DNA of 64,000 bases from Nocardioides baculatus (GTDB lineage Bacteria > Actinomycetota > Actinomycetes > Propionibacteriales > Nocardioidaceae). The stretch is from positions 62,001 through 126,000 of the forward strand of contig NZ_JAERSG010000008.1 of the NCBI RefSeq assembly GCF_016735675.1. The letters are read 5' to 3'. The position numbers were made by a program, and so were the translations under genes. The number at the start of each line of letters is the position of its first letter. Position 1 is the stretch's first letter. The notes beneath the pieces were generated by a model that ran no database searches, was not told the origin of the DNA, and saw only the letters and a list, made by a program, of their open reading frames with translations. Below are positions 17,915-25,342 of this stretch, piece after piece.

Positions 17915-18729
17915 AGGTCCTCCACCGCGACGGGGCTCAGGTCGGTGTAGACGTTGTTCTCGCCCGCCATCGCCCAGATGAAGGCGTAGGAGCCGGTGCC
18001 GGCGCCGGAGTGGATCGACCACGGCGGGGAGATGACGGCCTCGCGGTTGCCCACGACGAGGTGACGGGTGGAGCCGGGCTGACCCATGAAGTGGAAGACC
18101 CGGTCGTCCTCGGCGAGGTCGACGTAGCAGTAGATCTCCGTGCGGCGCGGGTGCAGGTGCGGCGGGAAGGTGTTCCACACCGAGCCGTTGGCGATCACGG
18201 TGACGCCGAACTGGAGCACCGCGGTCTGGAGCTCCTGGCCCCACGCGTAGCGGAAGAGGCTGCGCTCGTTGGCCGCGTCGGAGGAGCCGAGGGCGACCGG
18301 CTCGACCTCGCTGTGGCTGAGCAGCTGGCTGGGGTACGACGCGTGCGCCGGGGCGGACACGAAGTAGAAGGCGGCCTCGGTGCCCGCGAAGGCGACCTCG
18401 CTCCCCCGGCCGACGAAGAGGCCGTCGAGGTGCTCGAGCTCGTGCTTGTCGCCGTCGACCAGCACGTGCCCGGCGCCGCCGACGTTGATGATGCCGAGCT
18501 CGCGACCGGCGAGGTGGGTCTCGGTGCCGAGGACCTCCGTCCAGGCCGGCAGGTCGAGCTGACCGGTGCCGGGGACGGCGCCGCCGACGAGCAGGCGGTC
18601 CTCGTGCGTGTAGGTGGCGCGCACCTCGCCCTCGACGAAGAGGTCCTGGACGAGGAAGCTGTCGCGCAGGTCCGCCGTGGTGGCAGTCTCCGCACTGGTC
18701 GGAGCTGACGAGTATCGGACCTGGATCAA
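17911..18729 (-). CDS. kduI: 5-keto-4-deoxyuronate isomerase
   Basis: This is a 272-residue bicupin isomerase of the KduI family, which interconverts 5-keto-4-deoxyuronate and 2,5-diketo-3-deoxygluconate. Metal-ligand motifs are the His-x-His of FPPHLHPRRTEIY with the following Glu, and the His of WSIHSGAG. The start is taken as TTG 18729 (residues M-IQVRYSSAP), with a near-perfect AAGGGG site 6 bases upstream. This gives the usual N-terminal length, as KduI from enterobacteria has about 278 residues. Longer upstream starts would run through the operator and promoter. It is the first gene of the operon. Confidence 0.9.
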   Translation of the reverse strand: MIQVRYSSAPTSAETATTADLRDSFLVQDLFVEGEVRATYTHEDRLLVGGAVPGTGQLDLPAWTEVLGTETHLAGRELGIINVGGAGHVLVDGDKHELEHLDGLFVGRGSEVAFAGTEAAFYFVSAPAHASYPSQLLSHSEVEPVALGSSDAANERSLFRYAWGQELQTAVLQFGVTVIANGSVWNTFPPHLHPRRTEIYCYVDLAEDDRVFHFMGQPGSTRHLVVGNREAVISPPWSIHSGAGTGSYAFIWAMAGENNVYTDLSPVAVEDL

Positions 18730-18756
18730 CGGAAACCCCTTGTTTTGTGAACTGCG

Positions 18757-18771
18757 TTCGTATTCGTGAAC
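18757..18771 (-). promoter_or_regulatory. GTTCACG-type operator at the kduI transcription start
   Basis: On the minus strand this reads GTTCACGAATACGAA, a variant of the motif at 9001-9015 and 18824-18838. It begins about 8 bases past the kduI -10 box, a classic repressor position, and a further GTTCACAAAAC half-match follows at about 18742-18752. Confidence 0.5.
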
Positions 18772-18778
18772 CGCGAGA

Positions 18779-18808
18779 ACCATAAGGGTGACGCCCGTCA
18801 CTGGTCAA
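18779..18808 (-). promoter_or_regulatory. Promoter of the kduI operon
   Basis: On the minus strand TTGACC (18803-18808) and TATGGT (18779-18784) are separated by 18 bases. The spacer contains the perfect palindrome TGACGGGCGTCA (18789-18800), nearly identical to the element in the same promoter position upstream of the giant oxidase. Confidence 0.65.
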
Positions 18809-18823
18809 GGGGTTGAATTGTGG

Positions 18824-18838
18824 TCCATGTACGTGAAC
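18824..18838 (-). promoter_or_regulatory. GTTCACG-type operator upstream of the kduI -35 box
   Basis: On the minus strand this reads GTTCACGTACATGGA, identical over 13 bases to the site upstream of the giant oxidase. It lies 16 bases upstream of the kduI -35 box and 57 bases before the IclR-family start codon, so it could serve both divergent genes. Confidence 0.55.
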
Positions 18839-18894
18839 TGGGCTACGCTGAGACCATCGGGGCTGGGGGCCCCGTCCGACACCAGGAGCACGCC

Positions 18895-19695
18895 ATGAGT
18901 CCAGCCGTCCAGCAGCAGGAGATCGCCGCACCCGTGGCGGCCGGTCCGGTAAAGTCCGCAGCGCGCGCGCTCGACCTCCTCGACGAGATCGCCGCCCACG
19001 GACCCGGCACCCAGCTCCAGCTCTCGACGCGGCTGAGCATCCCGAAGAGCAGCCTCCACGCGCTCCTGCGCACGATGGTCGACCGTGGCTGGCTCCAGAC
19101 CGACCCGACCGGCAGCGTCTACCAGCTCGGCATCCACTCCCTCGTGGTCAGCTCGGCCTACCTCGACGGTGACCCCGTCCTCGCGCGCGCCACGTCCGTG
19201 CTCGACGAGGTGGCCGCCGCCACCGAGGAGACGGTCCACCTCGGCCGCCTCGACGGTGCCGACGTCATCTACACCGCCAAGCGCGAGTCGGTGCACCCGC
19301 TGCGGATGCACTCCGCCGTCGGCCGCCGGCTCCCCGCCTACGCCACCTCGTTGGGCCGCGCGCTCCTCGCCGAGATGCCGGTCGAGGACCGCGGCGCGAT
19401 GGTGCCCGAGCACATCAACGCCATCACGCCCAACACCACGACCGACAAGGACGCGGTCCTCGAGATCATCGACCGCGCTGCCTACCAGGGCTACGCGACC
19501 GAGAGCGAGGAGTCGTGCATGGGCGTGCGTTGCTTCGGCGTCGCGCTGCCCTTCACCCACCACGCCGTCGACGCCCTGAGCGTCGCCGTGCCGATCAGCC
19601 GCCTCGGCGACGGCCGTGAGGACCTCATCATCGAGACGCTGCTCAGCGTCAAGGCCCGCCTCGCGGCGGTCCACGGCAACAGCCTGGTGCGCTGA
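18895..19695 (+). CDS. IclR-family transcriptional regulator of the uronate operon (KdgR-like)
   Basis: This 266-residue protein has an N-terminal winged helix-turn-helix (about residues 20-80: VKSAARALDLLDEIAAHG, then LSIPKSSLHALLRTMV) and an IclR ligand-binding domain (about 95-260). The latter contains MHSAVGRRLPAYATSLGRALLA and a Cys-bearing effector region (SEESCMGVRCFGVALPF). The start ATG 18895 has AGGAG 7 bases upstream. It is divergent from kduI, and KdgR regulators of this family respond to KDG in enterobacteria. The GTTCACG-type sites around the shared promoter region are its likely targets, which is inferred. Confidence 0.88.
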   Translation: MSPAVQQQEIAAPVAAGPVKSAARALDLLDEIAAHGPGTQLQLSTRLSIPKSSLHALLRTMVDRGWLQTDPTGSVYQLGIHSLVVSSAYLDGDPVLARATSVLDEVAAATEETVHLGRLDGADVIYTAKRESVHPLRMHSAVGRRLPAYATSLGRALLAEMPVEDRGAMVPEHINAITPNTTTDKDAVLEIIDRAAYQGYATESEESCMGVRCFGVALPFTHHAVDALSVAVPISRLGDGREDLIIETLLSVKARLAAVHGNSLVR

Positions 19696-19723
19696 CGCGA
19701 GCGTGCAGTTCTGAATCGCGTCA

Positions 19724-21493
19724 TCAGGTCAGCAGCCACTCCCCAAGGAGCCACACGAGGCGAACTGTCGATCCGGTGAGTACGGCGAAGCCCAGTCCCA
19801 CCAACCACGATCTCGTACCGAACTCGTGCTTCGACTTCCGTGCGACCAAGCGTTCGATGAGGGTTGCTACGGCGAGCACGAGGTATACGAGCGCGCAGGC
19901 GCCACCAACGAGATAAACAGTGCGGACACGCCTGTGGATCCACTCCACTTCGTCGAACTCCAGCACGCCAAATACGTCAAGGATGTCGTTGACGACGGCC
20001 AGCCCTGCTGCTCCAGCCATCGCCAGGACGACTGCGGTCATGACCCATGACCACCCACTCACAGCTGAGCGCCGCAGCCAACTCCCGTAGTGAGGCGAGA
20101 TGGGTCTCTCGATGCGTCGCTTGATCCCGCCGATCCGATATCGGACCGGCGACAGGGCACCGATGTACTTCGGATCGTGGATGGCGCGCGTTTGCCGGTC
20201 ACCGTTGGCGTCTCGGAACACATACAGCACCCGCACGCGTTGCGAGATTCTTCCGCTGAAGGGCCTGGTGAACGCATGCATGGATGACTCGGAATGAGAT
20301 GCAAGAACCGCCTGAGTCCCCGGAGAACAGATGTCCGAGATGGCGCGGAAGAACCGGATCCGGCTAGCTGTCGCGAGATGAAGGTCAGGTTCGTCAAGTA
20401 GGAGGACGCCGAAGACGTCGCGATCCGGGTCACTGGAGTTTTCGAGGCACATCAGCAGTAGAAAGAGCACCTCGTTCTCCCCCGCGCTCAGAAAGTTGGG
20501 CCGAAACTTTCCGCCTGCGTCGCCCCGAGTGGCCCAGAAGTCGGTCTTTCCGTGCTCATCCAGAGCGAAGGTGTCAATCTGCAGACCGTCGCCGACAGCG
20601 CGTGCGTCTGAATAGTTCCCCGGGGAGCCGGGGAGGATCATCGCCAGGTATGAGTTCAATCTCCCCTTGGCGTGGTAATCACGGCCCTGGAATGGCGCTT
20701 CAAACCTTTGGCGCACTTGCTTGTCGAAGTCCTCCTTGAGCATCTTGGGCGACTCCCTCAGGTCGCGCCCTCTGCCAAAGTCGTTGAGATCGGTATTGAC
20801 ATACGACACACGACGCGAGCCCGTCACAGTCGAGAGATCAATGTGCCTGCGCTCGAGCAGCGAGTCAGCTGAGACGTATTGATTCCCGACGAAAAAGGTT
20901 CGGCCGCGGAACAACTGCTCGTTGAGGCGGGTAAAACCCGACGCGTCGTCGAACCGAACCACCACGAAGGACTCTTCTAGGTGCACGTCATCTTCTTCCC
21001 CGCTTCCCTCCCTGCGCGACAGCGGGGCGGTGAGCGTGGGCGCCTGCGCGCCTGTGGGCCGAACCAAGATGACGAACTCGTTCAGGCCGCGATTGTTGAC
21101 CTCGAGGCGGATCGCTCCATAACCGTACGGTTGGACCTCCTCCAAAAACCGAGTCATGTACGACCGCGCGTCTTCGCCGCTTTTCGGTAGCGCGTCGCCC
21201 CACCATGTTGCTTCCGCACCGGCCTCGCCGAGCGAGCGCCGAAGAAGGCTTGCCGTGACCGAGCCATTCCATTCTTGGATCGGAAGGCACGGAACATGGC
21301 CGAGCAATGACGCGGCTTCGAGCAATGTCGTCTTGCCGACCCCGTTGCCACCGTAGAAGAGCGTCGGAGTATGAAGTTCGTGAAAAGCGACGGACAGGCT
21401 GCTCCGGATGCCTCCAACGTTGGCGATCTCAATTTCACGGATCGCGAACACCGGCTGTTCAGCGGCGGGGCCACCCGACAACTTCATCGACAT
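19724..21493 (-). CDS. Membrane-anchored ABC-type (OLD/RecF-like) ATPase of unknown function
   Basis: This 589-residue protein has an N-terminal ABC-like ATPase (about 15-440) of the AAA_15/AAA_21 group: Walker A FYGGNGVGKTT, an ABC-signature-like region LSAGENEVLFLLLMCL, Walker B GVLLLDEPDLHLA, and a switch His in LASHSESSMHAF. Two or three hydrophobic segments near the C-terminus (about 475-585) would tether it to the membrane, an unusual feature for the group. The GC content is clearly lower and codon choice more relaxed than in neighbours, suggesting horizontal transfer. No nuclease (TOPRIM) domain or partner gene is seen. Many ATPases of this group act in phage defence, but that role is not shown here. 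It converges with the IclR gene. The start has AGGG 7 bases upstream. Confidence 0.75.
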   Translation of the reverse strand: MSMKLSGGPAAEQPVFAIREIEIANVGGIRSSLSVAFHELHTPTLFYGGNGVGKTTLLEAASLLGHVPCLPIQEWNGSVTASLLRRSLGEAGAEATWWGDALPKSGEDARSYMTRFLEEVQPYGYGAIRLEVNNRGLNEFVILVRPTGAQAPTLTAPLSRREGSGEEDDVHLEESFVVVRFDDASGFTRLNEQLFRGRTFFVGNQYVSADSLLERRHIDLSTVTGSRRVSYVNTDLNDFGRGRDLRESPKMLKEDFDKQVRQRFEAPFQGRDYHAKGRLNSYLAMILPGSPGNYSDARAVGDGLQIDTFALDEHGKTDFWATRGDAGGKFRPNFLSAGENEVLFLLLMCLENSSDPDRDVFGVLLLDEPDLHLATASRIRFFRAISDICSPGTQAVLASHSESSMHAFTRPFSGRISQRVRVLYVFRDANGDRQTRAIHDPKYIGALSPVRYRIGGIKRRIERPISPHYGSWLRRSAVSGWSWVMTAVVLAMAGAAGLAVVNDILDVFGVLEFDEVEWIHRRVRTVYLVGGACALVYLVLAVATLIERLVARKSKHEFGTRSWLVGLGFAVLTGSTVRLVWLLGEWLLT

Positions 21494-21604
21494 GGCGCGA
21501 CCCTAGTGTTCACCTTGGCCTCATCACGGACAACGCCTCCGAATGAGACGTCGAGAACTTGCGATCGCTCACTACGGTTTGTTTCTTCACCTGCGCGCAA
21601 GTTT

Positions 21605-22468
21605 TCAGGCAGCGGAGAGCCGCCGGACCACCGCGCGCAGCGGCGGCCAGCTATCGCGCCCGCATCGAGTGACGGCGTACGCCCGCAGGTGGACGCCGCC
21701 GTCGCCGAGCCGCAGCACGCTCACTCCCCGGCGTGACGCGCGACCGCGGGGCAGCAGACCGACGCCGCGGCCCGCGACGACGAGGTCGTCGACGAGCTCG
21801 AGCGAGTCGATCCGGTGCACCACCCGCGGCGCGAAGCCGGCCCGGGCTGCCAGCGAGCGCAGCGCGCGCTCGTCGGCGAAGTGCCGCGAGTTCACGATCC
21901 AGTCGCGGTCGGCGAGGTCGGCCATCGCCAGCCCGCGGTCCCGGGTGGGCACGCCCACTCCCCACTCGCGCGTCCACAGCGCCGTGACCTGGTGGTCGTC
22001 GCGCCACTCCGCGGGCGCGAGGTCGTAGTCGTAGACGAGGGCCAAGTCGACCTCGTCGCGCGCGAGCAGGTCGAAGGACTCCGGCGGCTCGTGCTCGAGG
22101 ATCCGCACGTCGATGCCGGGATGGGACGCGCGGAGGTCGTCGACCGCCGGCAGCAACGAGGTCCGGATCGCCGACGCGAACCCGGCGGCCCGCAGCACGC
22201 CGACGGGTTCGGCGCCCGGGTCGAGGTCGAGCCGAGCGGAGTCGACGGCGGCGAGGATCGTCACGGCGTGGTCGGCGAGCCGCCGGCCCGCTGGGGTCAG
22301 CCGGACGCGGCGACCGTCGGGCTCGACGAGGGGCCTGCGGACGTCGCGCGCCAGTGCCGCGATGCCCTGCGAGACGCTCGACGTCGTCGTGCCGAGGGCG
22401 TCGGCGACCTCGTGCATGGAGCCCAGTCGGGCGAGCTCGAGGAGCATGCGGAGGCGGCGGACGTCCAT
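21605..22468 (-). CDS. LysR-family transcriptional regulator
   Basis: This 287-residue regulator has the N-terminal LysR helix-turn-helix at MDVRRLRMLLELARLGSMHE through TSSVSQGIAALAR, and a periplasmic-binding-like effector domain from about residue 85 (VLRAAGFASAIRTSLLPAV). I start at ATG 22468, where the LysR helix begins, rather than 39 bases upstream. It is divergent from an EamA transporter, so autoregulation and control of that exporter from the 82-base gap is the usual arrangement. The inducer is unknown. Confidence 0.88.
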   Translation of the reverse strand: MDVRRLRMLLELARLGSMHEVADALGTTTSSVSQGIAALARDVRRPLVEPDGRRVRLTPAGRRLADHAVTILAAVDSARLDLDPGAEPVGVLRAAGFASAIRTSLLPAVDDLRASHPGIDVRILEHEPPESFDLLARDEVDLALVYDYDLAPAEWRDDHQVTALWTREWGVGVPTRDRGLAMADLADRDWIVNSRHFADERALRSLAARAGFAPRVVHRIDSLELVDDLVVAGRGVGLLPRGRASRRGVSVLRLGDGGVHLRAYAVTRCGRDSWPPLRAVVRRLSAA

Positions 22469-22550
22469 CGCACCATTGTGCTGATTCGGTGAACGAACTG
22501 TCCACAAAACTCACGTGGACGCGAACGATGCGATCACCTTCACTGATCCC

Positions 22551-23591
22551 ATGACCCGCTCCCCCGCCCGCACCGGCACCTCGATGGCCGTCGCCTCGAT
22601 GCTGTGCGTCCAGCTCGGGCTCGCCGCCTCCGTCGGCCTGATCGACGACATCGGCACGTCCGGCGCCGCCTGGCTGCGCCTCTCCTGGGCCGGCATCCTG
22701 CTGCTCGTCATCGTCCGCCCCCGGGTGCGCGACTACAGCCGCGAGGCCCTCGTCGCCGGTACGGCGCTCGGCGTGGTGACCGCCGGCGTGACGATCCTCT
22801 TCATGGGCGCGGTGGCGCGGCTGCCGCTCGGCACCGCCAGCGCCCTGGAGTTTCTCGGCCCACTGACCGTCGCCGTCGTGCGCAGCCGGGGAACCGGACG
22901 CGCGTGGGCACTGCTCGCCGCCGCCGGCGTCGTCTGCCTGACCCAGCCGTGGACAGGCGACGCGGACCCCGTCGGCGTCGCCCACGCACTCGGCGCGGCG
23001 GCGTGCTGGGCGGCCTACATCCTGCTCACCCAGCGCGTCGGCGACGCCGTCAGCGGACTGGGCGGGCTCGCCATCTCGATGCCGGTCGCGGCCCTCGTCG
23101 CGACCCTCGTGGCCGGGCCGGGAGTCGTCGACCACCTCACGCCGCAGCTGCTGGCGTACGGACTCGGGCTGGCGATCCTGCTGCCCGTGGTGCCGTTCGC
23201 CCTGGAGCTGATGGCGCTGCGACGACTCACCACCGGCGCGTTCGGCACGCTGATGGCACTCGAGCCGGCCCTCGCGCTGGTGATCGGGTTCCTCGCCCTC
23301 AGCCAGGTGCCGAACGGTCTGGCCGTGGCCGGCATCGTCCTCGTCGTCGCCGCCGGGATGGGCGCCGAGCGCAGCGGCTCACGTGACGGGAAGGGGGATG
23401 CTCAGCACGAAGGCGTGGGCGCCTCCGGTCCCGTCCGTCCGGTAGGTCAGCGTCGCGCCGTTGGCCTCGGCGAGCTGAGCGGCCAGGTAGAGCCCGAGGC
23501 CGGTGCCGCCGGCGGCGAGCTGGCGCAGACCGGTGCGGGCGAAGCGCGTGAAGAGGGACCCCACCTCATCGGGCGCCACCCCGGGGCCTGA
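22551..23591 (+). CDS. EamA/RhtA-like drug/metabolite exporter with a run-on C-terminus
   Basis: This 346-residue DMT-superfamily transporter has ten hydrophobic helices in two EamA repeats (about 10-270), ending at VAGIVLVVAAGMGAE. The last 70 residues are hydrophilic and fully antisense to the histidine kinase ATPase domain encoded on the other strand. That overlap is 213 bases long. The normal stop therefore appears to have been lost, or a frameshift is present. RhtA relatives export threonine, homoserine and related metabolites. The start ATG 22551 gives the usual N-terminus. It pairs with the divergent LysR gene. Confidence 0.8.
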   Translation: MTRSPARTGTSMAVASMLCVQLGLAASVGLIDDIGTSGAAWLRLSWAGILLLVIVRPRVRDYSREALVAGTALGVVTAGVTILFMGAVARLPLGTASALEFLGPLTVAVVRSRGTGRAWALLAAAGVVCLTQPWTGDADPVGVAHALGAAACWAAYILLTQRVGDAVSGLGGLAISMPVAALVATLVAGPGVVDHLTPQLLAYGLGLAILLPVVPFALELMALRRLTTGAFGTLMALEPALALVIGFLALSQVPNGLAVAGIVLVVAAGMGAERSGSRDGKGDAQHEGVGASGPVRPVGQRRAVGLGELSGQVEPEAGAAGGELAQTGAGEAREEGPHLIGRHPGA

Positions 23592-24860
23592 GTCGGTCAC
23601 CGCGACCTCCACCCGGTCGGCCTCGCGCGACACCGAGATCCCCACGGGCTCCTCGCCGTAGCGGTAGGCGTTGGTGAGCAGGTTGGTGAGGACCTGGCGC
23701 AGGTGCACCCGGTCGAAGGAGATCGTCGACGGAGCATCGGGCACGACCTCGACCACCGGGTGTCCCGGGAGCGCCGACTCCGAGGCGACCTCGGCGACCT
23801 CGGCCGCCAGGTCGAGGTCCTCCCGCACCGGGGCGATCGTGCTCCCGTCGATCGCGGCGAGGGAGAGGATCCGTTCGACGAGTGCCGCCAGCCGCTCCGA
23901 GGCGGCCCGCGCCCGGGACACGCGGTGGCGTCGCTGGTCGTCGTCCAGGGTGGCCCACCCGTGCTCGAGGTCCTCGAGGTTCGCGAGGACGACGGTCAGC
24001 GGGGTGCGTACGTCGTGGCCCAGCATGGCCAGCACGTCGGCGTTGAGCTCGCTGGCCCGACGCAGCTCGTCGTTGACCTGGGCGAGGTGCCGGGCGGCGG
24101 CGTTGGCCTCGGTGACGTCCTGCATCGTGCCGTTGATCCGGGTGACGCGCCCGTCGTGGCCGCGCACGGGTCGGCCGGTGCTCACCACCTCCCGCTCGTG
24201 ACCCCCGACGGTGAGGATGCGGTAGTGGCACGCATAGGACAGGCCGGTCTCCACGGCCCGCTCGACGGTGGCGAGCACGCGGTCCTCGTCGTCGGGGTGG
24301 ATGTGCACTATCCGGACCGGGAGCGTGCGCGGCGCGTCGTCGTCCGGGTCGAGGCCCACGATCTCGTAGAGGTTGCGGCTCCACGTCACCCGGTCGGTGG
24401 ACACGTCGAGCTCCCAGCTGCCGAGACGGGCGATCGACTCGGCCTGGTCCATCGCCCGCTGCGCCTCCACCCGCGGTGTCACGTCGGTGAGCAGGGCGAA
24501 GAACCCCCGCACGACGTCGCCCGCCATGTCCGGGACGTAGGAGCCCTGCATGTAGTGGGTGATCCCGTGCCGGTCCACCAGGGTGCGGTCGAAGATCTGC
24601 TCGCGACCGGCCAGTGCGCCCGAGATGTAGGGGAGGTTGCGCGCGTAGAGCTCGTCTCCGAGGAGGTCACTGATGTGCATCCCGCGGAGGTCGGCGGGGT
24701 CCATGCCGTAGTAGTCGACATAGGCGTGGTTGGCGACGACGTTGCGGCCGTCGGCGTCCCAGTAGGCCACGAGCGCCGGCAGCTGGTCGAGCAGCCGGCG
24801 CACGAGGCGCAGCTCGTCGCGCCCACGGTCGACGTGGGTGTCGAGCGTCGGGTCTCCCAT
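23379..24860 (-). CDS. Soluble PAS-PAS sensor histidine kinase (orphan)
   Basis: This 493-residue cytoplasmic histidine kinase has PAS 1 at about 25-130 (VAYWDADGRNVVANHAYVDY), PAS 2 at about 145-265 with a PAC end (RINGTMQDVTEAN), a coiled linker, HisKA with the phospho-His in MLGHDVRTPLTVV, and HATPase_c with N box NLLTNAYRYGEE and G boxes DSGPGVAPDE and GTGLGLYLA. No membrane helix is present. The start ATG has GAGGAGG 5 bases upstream. No response regulator is adjacent. It is the last gene in line with a desaturase, so a link to membrane lipid adaptation is possible but unproven. Confidence 0.88.
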   Translation of the reverse strand: MGDPTLDTHVDRGRDELRLVRRLLDQLPALVAYWDADGRNVVANHAYVDYYGMDPADLRGMHISDLLGDELYARNLPYISGALAGREQIFDRTLVDRHGITHYMQGSYVPDMAGDVVRGFFALLTDVTPRVEAQRAMDQAESIARLGSWELDVSTDRVTWSRNLYEIVGLDPDDDAPRTLPVRIVHIHPDDEDRVLATVERAVETGLSYACHYRILTVGGHEREVVSTGRPVRGHDGRVTRINGTMQDVTEANAAARHLAQVNDELRRASELNADVLAMLGHDVRTPLTVVLANLEDLEHGWATLDDDQRRHRVSRARAASERLAALVERILSLAAIDGSTIAPVREDLDLAAEVAEVASESALPGHPVVEVVPDAPSTISFDRVHLRQVLTNLLTNAYRYGEEPVGISVSREADRVEVAVTDSGPGVAPDEVGSLFTRFARTGLRQLAAGGTGLGLYLAAQLAEANGATLTYRTDGTGGAHAFVLSIPLPVT

Positions 24861-24907
24861 GTCCGCCTCCTCGGTCCGCTGCATGATGGCAGACGAAGCG
24901 GCTTCTT

Positions 24908-25342
24908 TCAGGCGATCCCGGCCAGAGCCGGACCGTTCGGCCGGAAGACCGGGCGGCGGTCGACGTCGTCGCGACCGGGCCGGACGAACTCGAAGCTCGC
25001 CGCTGTCACGACCACCCACTCTCCGGGCGGCGCGACCTGGCCGAGGACCGGGTCGACCACGTCGGCGTACGCCTCCAGCAGTGACTCCGCGCAGTCGACG
25101 TGGGTCGGCGGGAAGTGGAACGACAGCCGGTCCAGCTCACGGCGCGGTCCGACGAAGGCGAGCGGCCGACCCAGCGTCGCGCCGCACACGCCGCAGACCC
25201 GGCTGAGCGCACACTGCGTGACACGGCGCTTGTCGAGCGCGCCGATCGTGGCGCCGGCCTCCGTGCCCGCGGCGAACGGCACCGGGACGCCGTACGCCGG
25301 ATCGGTGGGGAGCTCGTCGAACGAGCGGGGAGCCGCGTCCAT
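24908..25342 (-). CDS. Conserved-looking unknown protein with a Cys-rich zinc-type motif
   Basis: This 144-residue protein matches no family I recognise. It has a possible zinc site in QCALSRVCGVCGATLG (three or four Cys) and another Cys/His pair in THVDCAESL, with no signal peptide or membrane helix. The start ATG overlaps the desaturase stop in a TGATG junction, so it is translated as part of that operon. A role beside a di-iron desaturase (metal or redox handling) is only a guess from position. Confidence 0.65.
   Translation of the reverse strand: MDAAPRSFDELPTDPAYGVPVPFAAGTEAGATIGALDKRRVTQCALSRVCGVCGATLGRPLAFVGPRRELDRLSFHFPPTHVDCAESLLEAYADVVDPVLGQVAPPGEWVVVTAASFEFVRPGRDDVDRRPVFRPNGPALAGIA

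Noticed and set aside
17911..18801. Longer KduI starting at 18801
   Set aside because: The extension runs through the promoter -10 box and operator; TTG 18729 has a near-perfect ribosome site and normal length.
18813..18849. Promoter of the IclR gene (TTGAAT with TACGCT)
   Set aside because: The spacing between the boxes is about 25 bases, too long for a credible sigma-70 promoter.
19724..21493. Complete phage-defence system around the ATPase
   Set aside because: No nuclease, toxin, methylase or partner gene is adjacent, only the single ATPase; defence is left as a hypothesis.
21494..21604. Insertion sequence or attachment site flanking the low-GC gene
   Set aside because: I saw no transposase, terminal inverted repeats or direct repeats at its edges.
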